64,000 nt of DNA, from assembly GCF_910596095.1 (NCBI RefSeq), contig NC_056539.1, positions 5,016,001 to 5,080,000 of the forward strand, read 5' to 3'. This document shows positions 1-11,285 of this stretch, one piece after another. A program made the position numbers and the translations under genes. This stretch comes from Thunnus maccoyii (taxonomy: Eukaryota; Chordata; Actinopteri; Scombriformes; Scombridae). Position 1 is the stretch's first letter. Each line of letters begins with the position of its first letter. The notes beneath the pieces are model-generated. The model was not told the origin of the DNA. It did no database searches and was given only the letters and a program-made list of their open reading frames with translations.

Positions 1-89
1 TAATAGGTCCACTTTAACTTCTATACTTCTCTCTCTGCAAACAAGAAAGTGACTTTTGCTATATATTTGTTTCTTTTCTGTCCTAAAAC

Positions 90-410
90 AACATTTAAAA
101 CCCATATGAAGATTGAGACGATTTTTTGGTCGCTGTAATTGTTCTGTCCATCAATCCTTTCTGAACATGATTTCAATGTAAGAGATGGGGGACAAAATCC
201 ATAGTCCCCATTCAGTGTAAAATAATACATTCTAAAGTTAAGATGAAGCTTATATGAGGTTTCAGTAGTCTGACTTGAGATAAATCAGGTGGTTATCTTC
301 CACAGCAGTGACCAGGGAAACACAAAGAGGGAATTTCCTACTAAGATGACTGTCACTGTGGAAGATACCCACTCGATTTGTCAAACTCAAACTTCTGAAA
401 ACTGTGGAAG
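90..410. mobile_element. Foldback MITE, family A, partial old copy (A1)
   Basis: This stretch shares the order of words of the family A foldback repeat described at 4217-4853: a spaced match to the calls for GTAAGTGATGGGGGACAAAATCC, a block around ATGAAGCTTATATGAGG, and GGGAAACACAAAGAGGGAA near the centre. It is more diverged than the other copies. It lies in the region between the left edge and scp2 exon 4, so within the last visible scp2 intron. Confidence 0.55.
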
Positions 411-703
411 GAGCCAGAACACATCACAGTCACATCTAGTAGACATTGGAGTAAGACACATATAATTTAAATACTCCCATACCAACCAAACACAAGCTGT
501 AAGTGTATCTGCACATATCTTAATCCTTTCTGTTGCTGCTGCGGGCTGGGAGGATCAGCATTTCGTTTTTTTGTTTTTTTGTGTGTATGCAAATACACAA
601 GAAAATGACAATAAACTAAATCTTAAATCTTAAAATCATCATCAAATAATAAATGCAAATGAGCTGTGAATAGAATCACGGCACATCATGGCTGAATACT
701 CAC

Positions 704-3700
704 AGTCTGTGGGTTCATCTTTCCTGTCATCAAGGCCAAAAGGTCTGTATCTGACATGCAAATGGTGCAATCTGCTTTCTTAGCTAAGGGGCAGAGAAAC
801 AGGAGCTAAGCTTAACACAAATATACAGACATACAGCTTAGGGATATTTGTTCAATGGCTTGCAGGCAGTTTTACTGTATCGAGAAGATGTCAACAAAAT
901 TTAATATGTTTAAAAGGACCAGTGTGTAAGATTTAGCGGTGAGGTTGCAGATTGCAAACAACTGAATAGCCCTCCTCCCTGTAGGAGAACCTAGAGTCGC
1001 CACGAAACTCGTGAAAAACGTGAAAGGCCCTCTCTAGAGCCAGTGTTTGGTTTGTCCGTTTTGAGCTGCTGTAGAAACATGGTGGTGCAACATGGCAGCC
1101 TCCTTGGAAGAGGACCCGCTCCCTATGTAGATATAAAGGGCTCATTCTAAGGTACCAAAAACACAACGATTCTTAATTTCATGGGATTATACACTAATTA
1201 AACTATACTTATGAATATTATATTCAATTTCTGCCAGGTCAGTTCTGATAGATGCCACTAAATTCTACACACTGGAGCTTTATGTAATGTAAAATCACAG
1301 AAAGATAAGGCAGAAAAACAGCCTGTGTAGGCCTTGAACTTTAACCTGCATGTCACCGTATAGTTAAATATTAATTTTCACTATATTTGAGTTTCCTCAC
1401 CTGTGTCATTGTGAACGCAGCCCTTGCCGTTCTTCACATCCACCACCCAAGTTGCCTCCTGTCCATTTGGGCCGTCCTTCACTTTGAAGGCAAACACCCC
1501 CCCGATCTTTTTCACAAACTGCTCCCCTTCCTATTCAAAGTACACAGAGAGTTTCCATACTTTAAACCCTTCAAAATCTCTATTACATGTCGATAAAGAG
1601 AAGAGAAATCAGAGAATTGGACATTTTGAGCAGTAACTGGAATTTTAAAATCAACCCTGTGCAGGTTCCTTTCCCTTTATTTACAGGCTGACAGCGTACT
1701 CACTACATGTATGACATATTTCAGAATGAAAGCTCAAGCAGATACTGAAAATTTATAGCCTATACTTTTTAACACTACTTTTATAACTTTCAAGGCCAAA
1801 GAATTACAACTTCAACCAGTTTTACCAAAATTAACAATATAAAAACAACTACAGGATCTTAGTAAAAAGAAAAAAAAAGTCCCAGTATTTTATCATATTA
1901 ATATCAGCAGAGCTCAGGCAAACACATTCAATATTATTTTATATATTTTTATACTTCAGTGGAAACATTTTATCGTTCCAGACTTTCTATTTCCACTCTG
2001 GTTTTAAAACAGAGCTTCTAACAAACAGAGAGATCGTTTACGACACTAAACACATGATGATGATTATAGCTGCATTTTAATTGTTTAAGTTTATTTCATC
2101 CCCGGAGTGAAGCTGACAGTGTGGAAGGTTTTATTCTCTGATTCCATCACTGCAGCTCAGAATAACATGAGACAACTGTGTGATGATAACTGGAAATAAA
2201 AACAAAATATTATCTTTTATTAGAAAAATAATCCACACTGTTAATTGGCTCCCATGATTATAAACGCAACATTTGGGTCAGACAGACCTCATCAGTCATT
2301 CACTACTATTCCTCTCTTTGCTTCAGTAGCAGAAACAGTTTTTTATGTGACATATTCAGAATCTTTTCTTCATCATCCAACTAAATAGCAAAAAATACTC
2401 TCTCTATACTTCAGTCATATATAATAATACCTACATGTATTTTAATCCTTAGCTTACTTTTAATATGTGGAAATTATTTCTATTGTTTCTACATCTAATT
2501 CTCTTGTATGATTACAGACTATTGTTTATATTTCACGTACTCGTACTTGGTATCACCGTTTCATCTCATATCATATGAAGTACTTCATTCATCGTTGATG
2601 ATGTCACTCGTAATTAACAACCCCGCCTCTTTCACATGAACATGTTCATAGCTGGTTGGAACCCTAGAGTTGACTGAGCTAGTTAACAGCCAGCTTTGTA
2701 GTACTGGTTATCTGGACAGCCAGTGTTAGATTCAGTGAAGCCAGCTAATAAAAAGATATCCTGGGTATGTTGAACTTGCTTCATAATACAGGCCCCAGGA
2801 GAGCAATGATAGTAGTTGTGAGCTCGAGGACAACAGTCAGGCACTCCTTCTGATGCTGTGCAAGCTCAAAGCACGGTTTTCCTTGCAGGCTACAATACTG
2901 CCTGTGCAAGCAGAGATATTCTGCAAGCCAGTGCTATGAAAGCGCTCGCAAAAATAATATGGGTGTGCAGCTGTTTGAGTTGCATGTGCAGCACGTGGAT
3001 CTCATTTGTGCTCAGGGATTGTGGCAGAGATATACCGTCATAATATGTCTCAGCTGGCCATTCCATATATTCTTATTTTCAGGATAAATTTGAATCCTAA
3101 ACTTAAATACAATTCCAATTGCCTTTATACCCAAAGGTTTTCAACACATGGCAAAATACTGTATCTGTATATAAATGGAGAACCATGTTGATGGGACATT
3201 CTATGACTAAGTACTGTAAAAAAAATTACTAATAGTGTGAAATGATCAACAAAAAGTACATTTTCATGGATTTTGTCACAGTTTTTTTAATCCTTCTTTC
3301 CTTTTGTGGTGAAAGTATTCTGTTTTGGAATTATAATAATAATTTCATTGCTGAAATGCAATCATCACAGGTAAGCTATTTACATTCTCTGTCAATGCTG
3401 TAGTGCTGTAGTTTATTGTGCATATGGGCACATATCTACAATGAATTAGATGATCGTTTGATCAAAGGAGATATACCAAATACCAGTGATTTCACAAATA
3501 CAGTAATAATTGCAAAGTTTTTTCAAAAACAGTGTTTTTGGCCCACCTAATGACCTGATGATTTCTGGCTACTTTGAGGAATGTAAAATATGAATTTTGG
3601 TTTGTTTAATGCTTTTTTTGTTTACTATATAAGTCCATATGTGTTATTTCATAGTTTGGATGTCTTTAGTATTGTTCTACAATATAGAAAATAGTAAAAC

Positions 3701-5773
3701 TAACAAACATTTGAATGAGTAGGTGCCCCCAAACTTTTGACTGGTAGCGTATATGAAGCAACTTTTTAATATGATTTCTAATATGATATTTAGCCACAGT
3801 TGTCCACCATTAGAGGAACGAGTTGTGCTGATCTGCATAATTTTGGTGTCAGTTGGGTTCTAAGGGTTAATCTGGATTTGTGTATTACAAACTCGATGAA
3901 CTGGGTACAATTGAGGCCACAAAATGGTAACTGCTTAAAAACACTGAGTTCTGGAGGAAACCATTTGTTTGATTGAGTCAACATACACTTGAAATTATTT
4001 TTATGCTATGAAAATGACAGTTGAAGTGATCCAAACGTCCTACCATGAGGTTAAAGGCCACATGAAGTGGTATGATGCAGACCTAGAAATACCTGTGACT
4101 GGACTACTGTACTACTTCTAAAATAAAACCAAAACTAACTAAGTGTCCTTTTAAAAGAGCCACTGGAGTAAGACTCCCAGAGAATAAATGCCAGTAAAAG
4201 TGGCAATAAAGTGGCATTTAAGGACGGGTTTGCAATTTTTCAAGTCTGTCTTAAAACAATAGTCAGCTGCACAAATGAACACTGAAACATGTTTTTCTTG
4301 CTGTAAACATTTCTTCTGTTCATACTGACCATTAGGAGATCCCTTCATAATGCACTTACAATGGAAGTGATGGGGGATAGAATCCACAGTCCTCCAACTG
4401 TGCAAAAATGGATTAAAAAGTTTATCTGAAGCTTCAGTCGTCCAAATGAGTCAAAACAAGTAGATATCTTTCAACATTACAGTCTTTTTGGTGCTAAAGT
4501 CCCTCTTTTTGTTACTGTACTTCCACTGCAGCTCAACAGGAAACACAAAGAGAGAATATGATGCTAAGAAGACTGTAAATGTGGCAGATATCTACTTGAT
4601 ATGTTTAACTCAGACTGCTGAAGCCTCATATAAGCTTCACATCAACTTTTAATTGCATTTTTGCACAAAATGACTGTGTGGACACACTGTGGATTTTGTC
4701 ATCCATCACTTACATTGAAAGCACATTTGAAGGAGATCTTTTAATAGCCAGTATGAACAGGAGGAATGATAACAGCGAGGAAAACCTCTTTCACTGTTCA
4801 TATGGACACCTGACTGTTGTTTTAAGGCAGGACTTGTGAACCTGTCCTTTAACAATAATGTCTCCTATAGTGAGAGATGTTATCACCTCCTGAAGCTTCT
4901 TGTTGATTTCCTGGAACACAGCATGTGCTTTGAAGCCCTCCAGTCCGTCACTGGCATTGGTGTTAACTGCTTGAATCCTGGACATGGTGAAGGAAAAGAC
5001 AAGGAAATGAGAAAGTTAGCGATCATAACAAAGAGATAAAAACACACAGAGATACAATCTAATTCTTTTGTATTGGCCTCAGCAAAGGTGCTCAGTGTGT
5101 GTTCACTCTCAGTCAATTACATAGTATAGCAGGTGGATAGCACCATGCAATCACCAGCATTGAGGTGACACACCACACAAAATCAATTCAATTGTCACTT
5201 CCACAAACTGGATGAGGATCCATCAACTAACACCTTCACTGCTTAATTCGCAGTCTTTGTACTTAAACATCAACACAGCCTCTTCCGGCTGCCACTATCT
5301 TTATATCTGTATACAGATGCCAATCTTTATCTTTATACAGCTGCCAATCTTTATCTTTATACAGCTGCCAATCTTTATCTTTATACAGCTGCTACTATCT
5401 TTATATCTTTAAACTGCTGCCTGCTGGCTGAGGAGATGCTGCTGCTGTGCAACACAGTGGCAAACACTCCATGCTGCAGGTGTTGAGGGGGGTCATTTTT
5501 CAGGTTTACACAAACGGGGCCAACTATATAATTATGTACTAATTAACCAACGGGGGGTAGCACCCCGTTGTAAAGGCTTGTAAGCTGGTAAATGTACGAA
5601 TGAGCTGACTTAAACAAGCGTTAACGTTGCAGTTTGACATTTTGTAGCTAACTTGGTGTCATGTTAACAGGGACAACAAGGCTGACCTCGGTGAATTAAT
5701 CAACATTCAAACCAAAAACAATGCAAACAAACAAAGTTCAGTATTCATACCTTAATGTCAGTACTTCAGGCAT
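704..5773 (-). CDS. scp2: Sterol carrier protein 2, short stand-alone form (partial, 3' end off window)
   Basis: Small lipid-transfer protein that carries sterols and fatty acyl chains, usually in peroxisomes. Four coding exons join in frame on the minus strand: 5773-5751, 4977-4887, 1530-1401 and 783-704 (108 codons). Exon 1 encodes only MPEVLTL plus two bases of an Arg codon, ending at an AAG/GTATGA donor; its phase fits exon 2. The SCP2 domain follows: [15 protein letters not shown], then [31 protein letters not shown], and [19 protein letters not shown]. The final exon (FFQGKLKI... and the C-terminal peroxisomal signal in the family) is not in bases 1-703 and should lie left of the window. 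No thiolase exons occur upstream, so this is not the long SCPx form. It could be teleost scp2b or a short promoter form of scp2. Intron 2 holds a foldback repeat ending 34 bp from exon 2, and intron 3 holds a MITE. Domain identity is secure; the start exon rests on phase and splice signals. Confidence 0.85.
912..1281. mobile_element. MITE with inverted ends GGACCAGTGTGTAAGATTTAG
   Basis: About 370 bp inside scp2 intron 3. The left end reads AGGACCAGTGTGTAAGATTT and the right end is its approximate inverted copy (AATTCTACACACTGG). The interior (GTGAGGTTGCAGATTGCAA and beyond) belongs to a very common teleost non-autonomous DNA transposon, recognised from memory. No transposase is present. Confidence 0.75.
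3640..3752. mobile_element. Tc1/mariner transposon terminal fragment
   Basis: The stretch ends CCAAACTTTTGACTGGTAGC, the classic outward end of fish Tc1-like transposons, preceded by the usual AT-rich subterminal sequence. Only one end is present; there is no transposase and no partner inverted repeat, so it is a truncated relic in scp2 intron 2. Confidence 0.7.
4217..4853. mobile_element. Foldback MITE, family A, near-complete copy (A2)
   Basis: About 640 bp whose right half is an imperfect reverse complement of its left half. The left end has TTTAAGGAC then TTTTCAAGTCTGTCTTAAAA; the right end has GTTTTAAGGCAGGACTTG then CTGTCCTTTAA. The interior words CAAGTAGATATC and GATATCTACTTG mirror each other around the centre near 4535. 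The ends suggest a TTAA target duplication, as in piggyBac or Kolobok elements. There is no coding sequence. It ends 34 bp before scp2 exon 2. Confidence 0.8.
5290..5415. repeat. 24-bp tandem repeat (about 5 units)
   Basis: A 24-base unit beginning GCCAATCTTTATC and ending ATACAGCT occurs at 5319, 5343 and 5367, with diverged units on either side. It is in scp2 intron 1. The unit length is a multiple of three, so it leaves an accidental open frame. Confidence 0.85.
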
Positions 5774-6323
5774 TTTTGCAAGAACGTTAGATGAACAAAC
5801 AGCCTCAAGCTCAACGAAGCCGCTGATGTAGCCTGTACTTGCCTGCTTTTGCTAACTGCACTTCCTTGTTTCTTCCTCCTCTCCCGGATCTTCAGACTCG
5901 ACGTGTCGATGTCAGATAGCCCCGAGTGTAGCCTATATGTGTTAAAAAATAATCTTGCCACATTATAGTCCACTTTATGCTCTACAACAGTAACATACGT
6001 TCTCAGTTTAAATTTTTTTTAAAATAGGAGCCAGACCAGCGGTTTGCATGTTTTAGCACATCCACTACAACGTAGCCCACATCACTACTAACTCTTTTGC
6101 AAACTATGCTGCTTTTGAATGTATTGTTTTCTACCTTTTCCGGCAACTATCGACAATCATTCATCTCTGTATGGTCTGAAAATCATCCAGCAGACTCTTG
6201 CTTGAGTTGTGTAAGTCACCTCAATGAGGTCAAAGCCTGCTTTAACTTTTGTCAGTGACATTATATGGGGTAATACTGTGCACGCTGTTCAAATCAATGC
6301 CCATAGTCGTAATGAAAAAAACA

Positions 6324-6813
6324 TTAAAGTTACTCTCCACTAAAAAACATGTTTTTCTTCTTGTTACTTCAGTTGAATGTTTGAGCTTCACTGTTCAGAA
6401 TGAAGTATGTGCAGAGTTTGACACGTAAAGGGTGTTTTCACATTCATCTGCTGAAAGTAGAAAGTTTCTCTGTGCTTGTTGAAAATCTAATATTAAGGGG
6501 CGGGCCTATGAGGATGATTTGTGACATCACAACTAGTTTCAAAGCCAATCCTGGTCCAATATTCAATTTACACAATTGTGATGTGGAAAGTTGACGCCTC
6601 CAGTGCACAAACACTGAGAATGGACTTTACAGTAAATCTTGTGTCCAGCAGTTAAACTTCTGAGATGAAATACATTCACATATTCATAGATTCTGTGTTT
6701 TTTTTGATGAGGGAGAAGGAGTAGATATCATTTTAAGGAATTTCATGAGGTTATTATTGTTCAAAGCAGAGTATTTTTATATGTCTTAGTACATGTCTGG
6801 AGGGGATCTTTAA
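6324..6813. mobile_element. TTAA-type MITE, family B, copy B1
   Basis: About 490 bp beginning TTAAAGTTACTCTCCA and ending TGGAGGGGATCTTTAA. The ends are inverted copies with TTAA at each border. The interior shares long blocks with the copy at 12088 (TTTGAGCTTCACTGT, GATTTGTGACATCAC, GAGGGAGAAGGAGTAG). Non-autonomous, no open frame. Confidence 0.8.
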
Positions 6814-9361
6814 TAGATAAAAATATAGACTTGGATAGTAACATTGATGGATTACACAAGTACTCATTGATTTTTTCTTGCAAACACACTGGTACCTAAA
6901 GAGACTTGAGAGGTACCAACTCCATTTTGGATATTGATTTCTGTGCTCATTTCACGGCCAAAAAGATGAACCTCAAGTTAAATTTTTGGGTAAAATGAAG
7001 CATAAAATACTTCCCATGCACACTAGTTTATGAACTGTATTATTCTAGCCTAGAGGACAAGTGGAAACTGGGGGGCGGGTTATTGTGTTGTCTGCCTTTC
7101 AGAAATGACGTAACATAAGGTTTGCATGGCTATCCTTGCTTCCAAGGTTTTAAAGATATCCTATCACATAAATCTTGCACTACTAGTAAATACCCGATAA
7201 AATATACAAGAGAACATTAAATTATTACTATTGCAACCACAGAATCCTCAGTGGTCTTTGTCTGCCTTGGTTGTGGACAGAGGCTTGATGGTGTTTGTAC
7301 AAGAGGATGTTTATTCCTGTTTCTCCATAATCCCGTTCCAAATACACACAGACAGATTGTCAGACTTCAACACTTAAGGCTTCTTGCCAAAGTCTGTGCA
7401 ATTGCACCTTTGATTTCAACATGATAGGCGCTGAGAAATATGATGGTGTTATAGAGAGATAAGCTCACAGACAACATGTGCATAACATTTTTGCTTGTAG
7501 CCGATCAAAAGCCAAGATATAACATTTCTGATGTCAATTTGATACACAAGTCGAAGATATGGTGACAGGTGTGTTGGTGAGAGTACTTTTTTGATGTCAT
7601 ACAATCAGAGAACATTTCAATGTGCAGAATGCAAGTGTCTATATGCTGTAGGCTATTCAAAGAGGGCAGGTCAGCAAATGACACCGCATTTAATGTACAC
7701 AGCATGAGAGGAGGCAAACATGAGAAAATCTCATCAGTCTAATGGAAGCGGTGAACTGTCACCCTCAATGCTTTTCTAGAGCAGTGAGGGGGGGTTCATC
7801 GGATAGTGGCAGGCAGAAGCTGGTGCGTGGGGGGAGGGCTCAAGACCAAGCACCCAAATCGCCCTCTCACTCATCACTATGATAGGCTGAACGCTTGCCA
7901 AGCCACGGGAAAGGCATGCTGTCATGCTATATGATTCAGTCTGGGCTTTTTTTTTTGTAGTCCATGTGTGGAGTTTGAGCTCACCACACAGCTTGGTGAA
8001 CTTGACAGCCACTAATCAGGGGCACACTGCACTCTGCTGGCCTGAAAGCTAAATAATAACAGGTTGAAAATACTGTAGATAGTTCACAGTGTGCCATCAG
8101 CCAAAGTTCACCTTTTTTCTACACAATGCATCACAAAATGTTGGTAAATGTTAAGGTTTGAGCTTGGAAATGTGCTTTTTAAGTGTTATACAGTATGTTT
8201 CAGATTTTACATGTGCTATGTTAGCATTGAATGTCCTATTGGATACTGCCTGAACTTGAAGAATTATATAAAACAGCATTTGCAAAGTTATTGTAAAATA
8301 ACTGGTGCAATAAATAGTCAGAAGTAACTAACTTAAACCTGACTTGTTAAACTCGAAACCTGTATGTGAACAGGTGATTTATATGTAGTTCTGTCCCAGT
8401 AAGCCTTGCTTGAGGAGGTTGTGATGTAGTAGGCTAAACAATGACAGAAAGGTGAGTTGAATTATAATGATGGGACAATATTTATGGAGAAATTACCTAC
8501 TCTTTTAGCTCACATCTGTGCAAAGGGAACTGCCTGCCTCTGTGAAATATTTCACACCTGAGGGGTAATCATGGTTATTGTCAAAATGACAATCGGCTTT
8601 TGTAGGTTGCATTTTGAATGAAAGTGAGTTATGAGTTAAATCAAGTTGAATTAGGCACCTTTTTACACTGCGATGATACACAAGGCAATGTTTCACATGT
8701 GATAAAAGGCATACGTTTCACCCATATAATGATGTTAACACAGATGTCATTTTATTTAGTCTGGGTCATGAATGCTTGAATGTGTGTTGTTTGTACTGTA
8801 AAGCCTGACCCATACTGGATTTTTTAGGCTGAATTATTAGATATATTAAAAGATATGTACTGAATGTGACAGTTGTCAGTCAAACTTGTAAGGGCTCTCT
8901 GGTGGACAGGCTATGTAATAGTAATACTGTTTATAAACCACCTCAAACATATCTTTGACATTTATGTATTGCAGTATCTTGCTACTTCAACCTACAGTTA
9001 TGCCGAATCTGATATATCTGGAACAAGCTAATATCTATTTATTTTTCAGGTTCTGGTACTAGCTTCATTTCATTTTCGTTTATTTTATTGTGATGTATGT
9101 ATTTTTTTTATTACAATTGTATATTCATTTTATTGTAGTTCTTTTACTACATTGTAATATTGATCCCTTGTGTCTGTGATATTAAAATGCATATTTTACT
9201 GTTAAAGTCTATGTTGTAGTAACATGTTTAAAAATTACAATAAAGATGAAAAACTGTTGTTTTGTCTTATCTCTCAAGACATAGTTGAAAGACTGTCACC
9301 TCAGAGCAGTACTGTATATAAATATATATTTATATAAATATATATATTGTATATGTATATA

Positions 9362-10080
9362 GGGGAGACCAGGGACAGTTGTAACACTTTTTGCGATTTT
9401 CCCAATAAATCAAAAAACACTGGAAATGGAACCATTTGCTATATTATAAACTGCAATGTGTCAACTACTGAAACAATGTATTTAAGTGGTTTATGAAATA
9501 TGTACAGGTTGCAAAATTGATTTAAATACAGTCACTCCACTGTTACAACTGTCCCTGTACACTGGGGCAGTTGTAACACATGCCAGGGATGGTTGTAACA
9601 TGTCAAAAATATACATAATTAATCAATCATATACTCAAAATGAAAAAGATTATTTATTATTCATGTTATTGTAACTATTCATTTCTTTTTTTTAAAAAAT
9701 TAATGAATACCCTTTTTCACACTACATGACAAAAAAGAGGGGAAGCCATCAAATTATAATGCAAGAAAATTATTTAATGGGTAGAACACACATCCTCAGA
9801 AAGTCTAGTCATGAAATCAAAATGGATTAGTTTGAGGACGACACTCAGTATAGGGTCACATGGCAAATGACGTATGATTTGGCCACTGTCCTGACTGATT
9901 TGCCCTGTTTAATGCCAATCTGATGCTGTCTCCAGCAAAGGAAGTGGGACTCCCCTGTCTGTCTTCCTCTTTCTGATATTTAGCATGCTGTAAGCAAACA
10001 CATGTTTCCACTGACTATTAGCATGCAACTGATTATCATTAACATAGCATGTCATTTTATGACATTTTGCATTTAATTTG

Positions 10081-10123
<43 letters not shown>

Positions 10124-10550
10124 GTTTATGTAGACCTTTAGGTTTTTAAAATATTAATGAAATCTGATTCAGGGACAGTTGTAACAAGGTGTTACAACCA
10201 TCCCAGTATCACCAGCCATGTTTTCACCTCATGTGAACTAGCTTGACTGCTACATGTTAGCCATTTCTATTTGTAGCTTACAAAACAGTGATTTTAATAA
10301 TACTTGTTTGGATTCCTGGACATTTGATCTCAGGACAGTATCCAAAAAAATACATCTGATTGAAAAGTTACATTTTTACCTCAAAAAAACAACTTTCTCC
10401 GGAAGTTTCAAATGTGGCTCCTTTTTTGCAAGCAAGAAGACAATCTAACTGAGCGTGTGCAGAGTGAGTGTAATCACTGTAGCTTGTTTCTGATTGGAGG
10501 AATTCAAGGTGTTACAACCGTCTTATGTTACAACTGTCCCTGGTCTCCCC
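9362..10550. mobile_element. Inverted-repeat DNA transposon, non-autonomous, TA target duplication
   Basis: The left end GGGGAGACCAGGGACAGTTG and the right end CAACTGTCCCTGGTCTCCCC are exact inverted copies, flanked on both sides by TATA (TA duplication). The 1.2-kb interior repeats the words CAGTTGTAACA and GGTTGTAACA near 9540-9600 and 10170-10205. It also holds a TATC microsatellite at 10080-10123. No transposase is visible. A similar but different end, GGGGAGAATGGGGTAAATAG, occurs at 47245. Confidence 0.85.
10080..10123. repeat. (TATC)n microsatellite
   Basis: About eleven perfect TATC units inside the 9362-10550 transposon. Confidence 0.97.
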
Positions 10551-11285
10551 TATATAGATATCCAGTCTGTAGCTGTGGACTGATGCCGCGTTCACGTCTT
10601 ATGACAGTTATCGTAATTACGAATACTAACTTATAAAAAGCGTTCCTCTCAACATAGAAGTCGTAATTGCGACAAGAAAGCCTCTAAAATTGTCCGAAAT
10701 GCCCGAAGTGTCGCTACATAATACGGAAGTGTTGGGAAACCACGTAAATAGGTACGCCTCACATCGGCAAAAGTCCGTTTTTGAAGGAAATCAAACCCAC
10801 ATTTACTGGATATGTGTTATATTGACCATGCACAGTATTTTTAACCCTCACTCGACCAACTCTGTAATTACAAAGCCTTCTTGAACTGTGATTTGAACGC
10901 TCGCAGTCTGTAAACATCATGGATGTATTATGATGAACACAGGGACCTTCTCCACTTCTCCCATTCACACTATAAAACATGAATGCGGCATGTCACGTGG
11001 CCAGTATAGCCGGTTAGACTTCCTGTTGTCAATTCAGTGTGTTCAAGTATTTGTTTTTGCTCTAACGGATATCTAACGTAACACTTCATTGTGTTTGCAA
11101 CAAGTCAGAAGAGGGTTTTCTGTGTGAGTCACCTTTTTATCTCAAGAGAAACGGTTCGGAAACAAACAGGTCAGCTAGAAGGGCAATTTGACACTGACTA
11201 TTTTTTGCATCACGGTAGCCTTAACTGTCCGGTGTGCTAAACGTCAGTACAGCTCCACCAGGTATCCAGTTTGCTTGCTAGTACC

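Larger units (their letters stand above)
5774..11285. other. Intergenic region between scp2 and cpt2
   Basis: The two genes are divergent here, so both promoters should lie in this 5.5 kb. I see a family B MITE (6324-6813), a TA-flanked inverted-repeat transposon with a GATA-type microsatellite (9362-10550) and AT-rich DNA (9310-9360). From about 10560 to 10990 there is sequence rich in paired GTAATTAC-type words that may be another repeat. No exon with splice sites and recognisable protein similarity was found. Confidence 0.7.

Noticed and set aside
1-703. Search for the last scp2 exon inside the window
   Set aside because: No sequence encoding FFQGKLKI-like residues on the minus strand; part of the interval is an old foldback repeat.
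4791-4985. ATG at 4985 as the scp2 start
   Set aside because: That ATG lies in the acceptor region (CACCATGTCCAG|G). The exon 1 at 5773-5751 fits phase and splice signals better, and the downstream frame past 4887 is intron.
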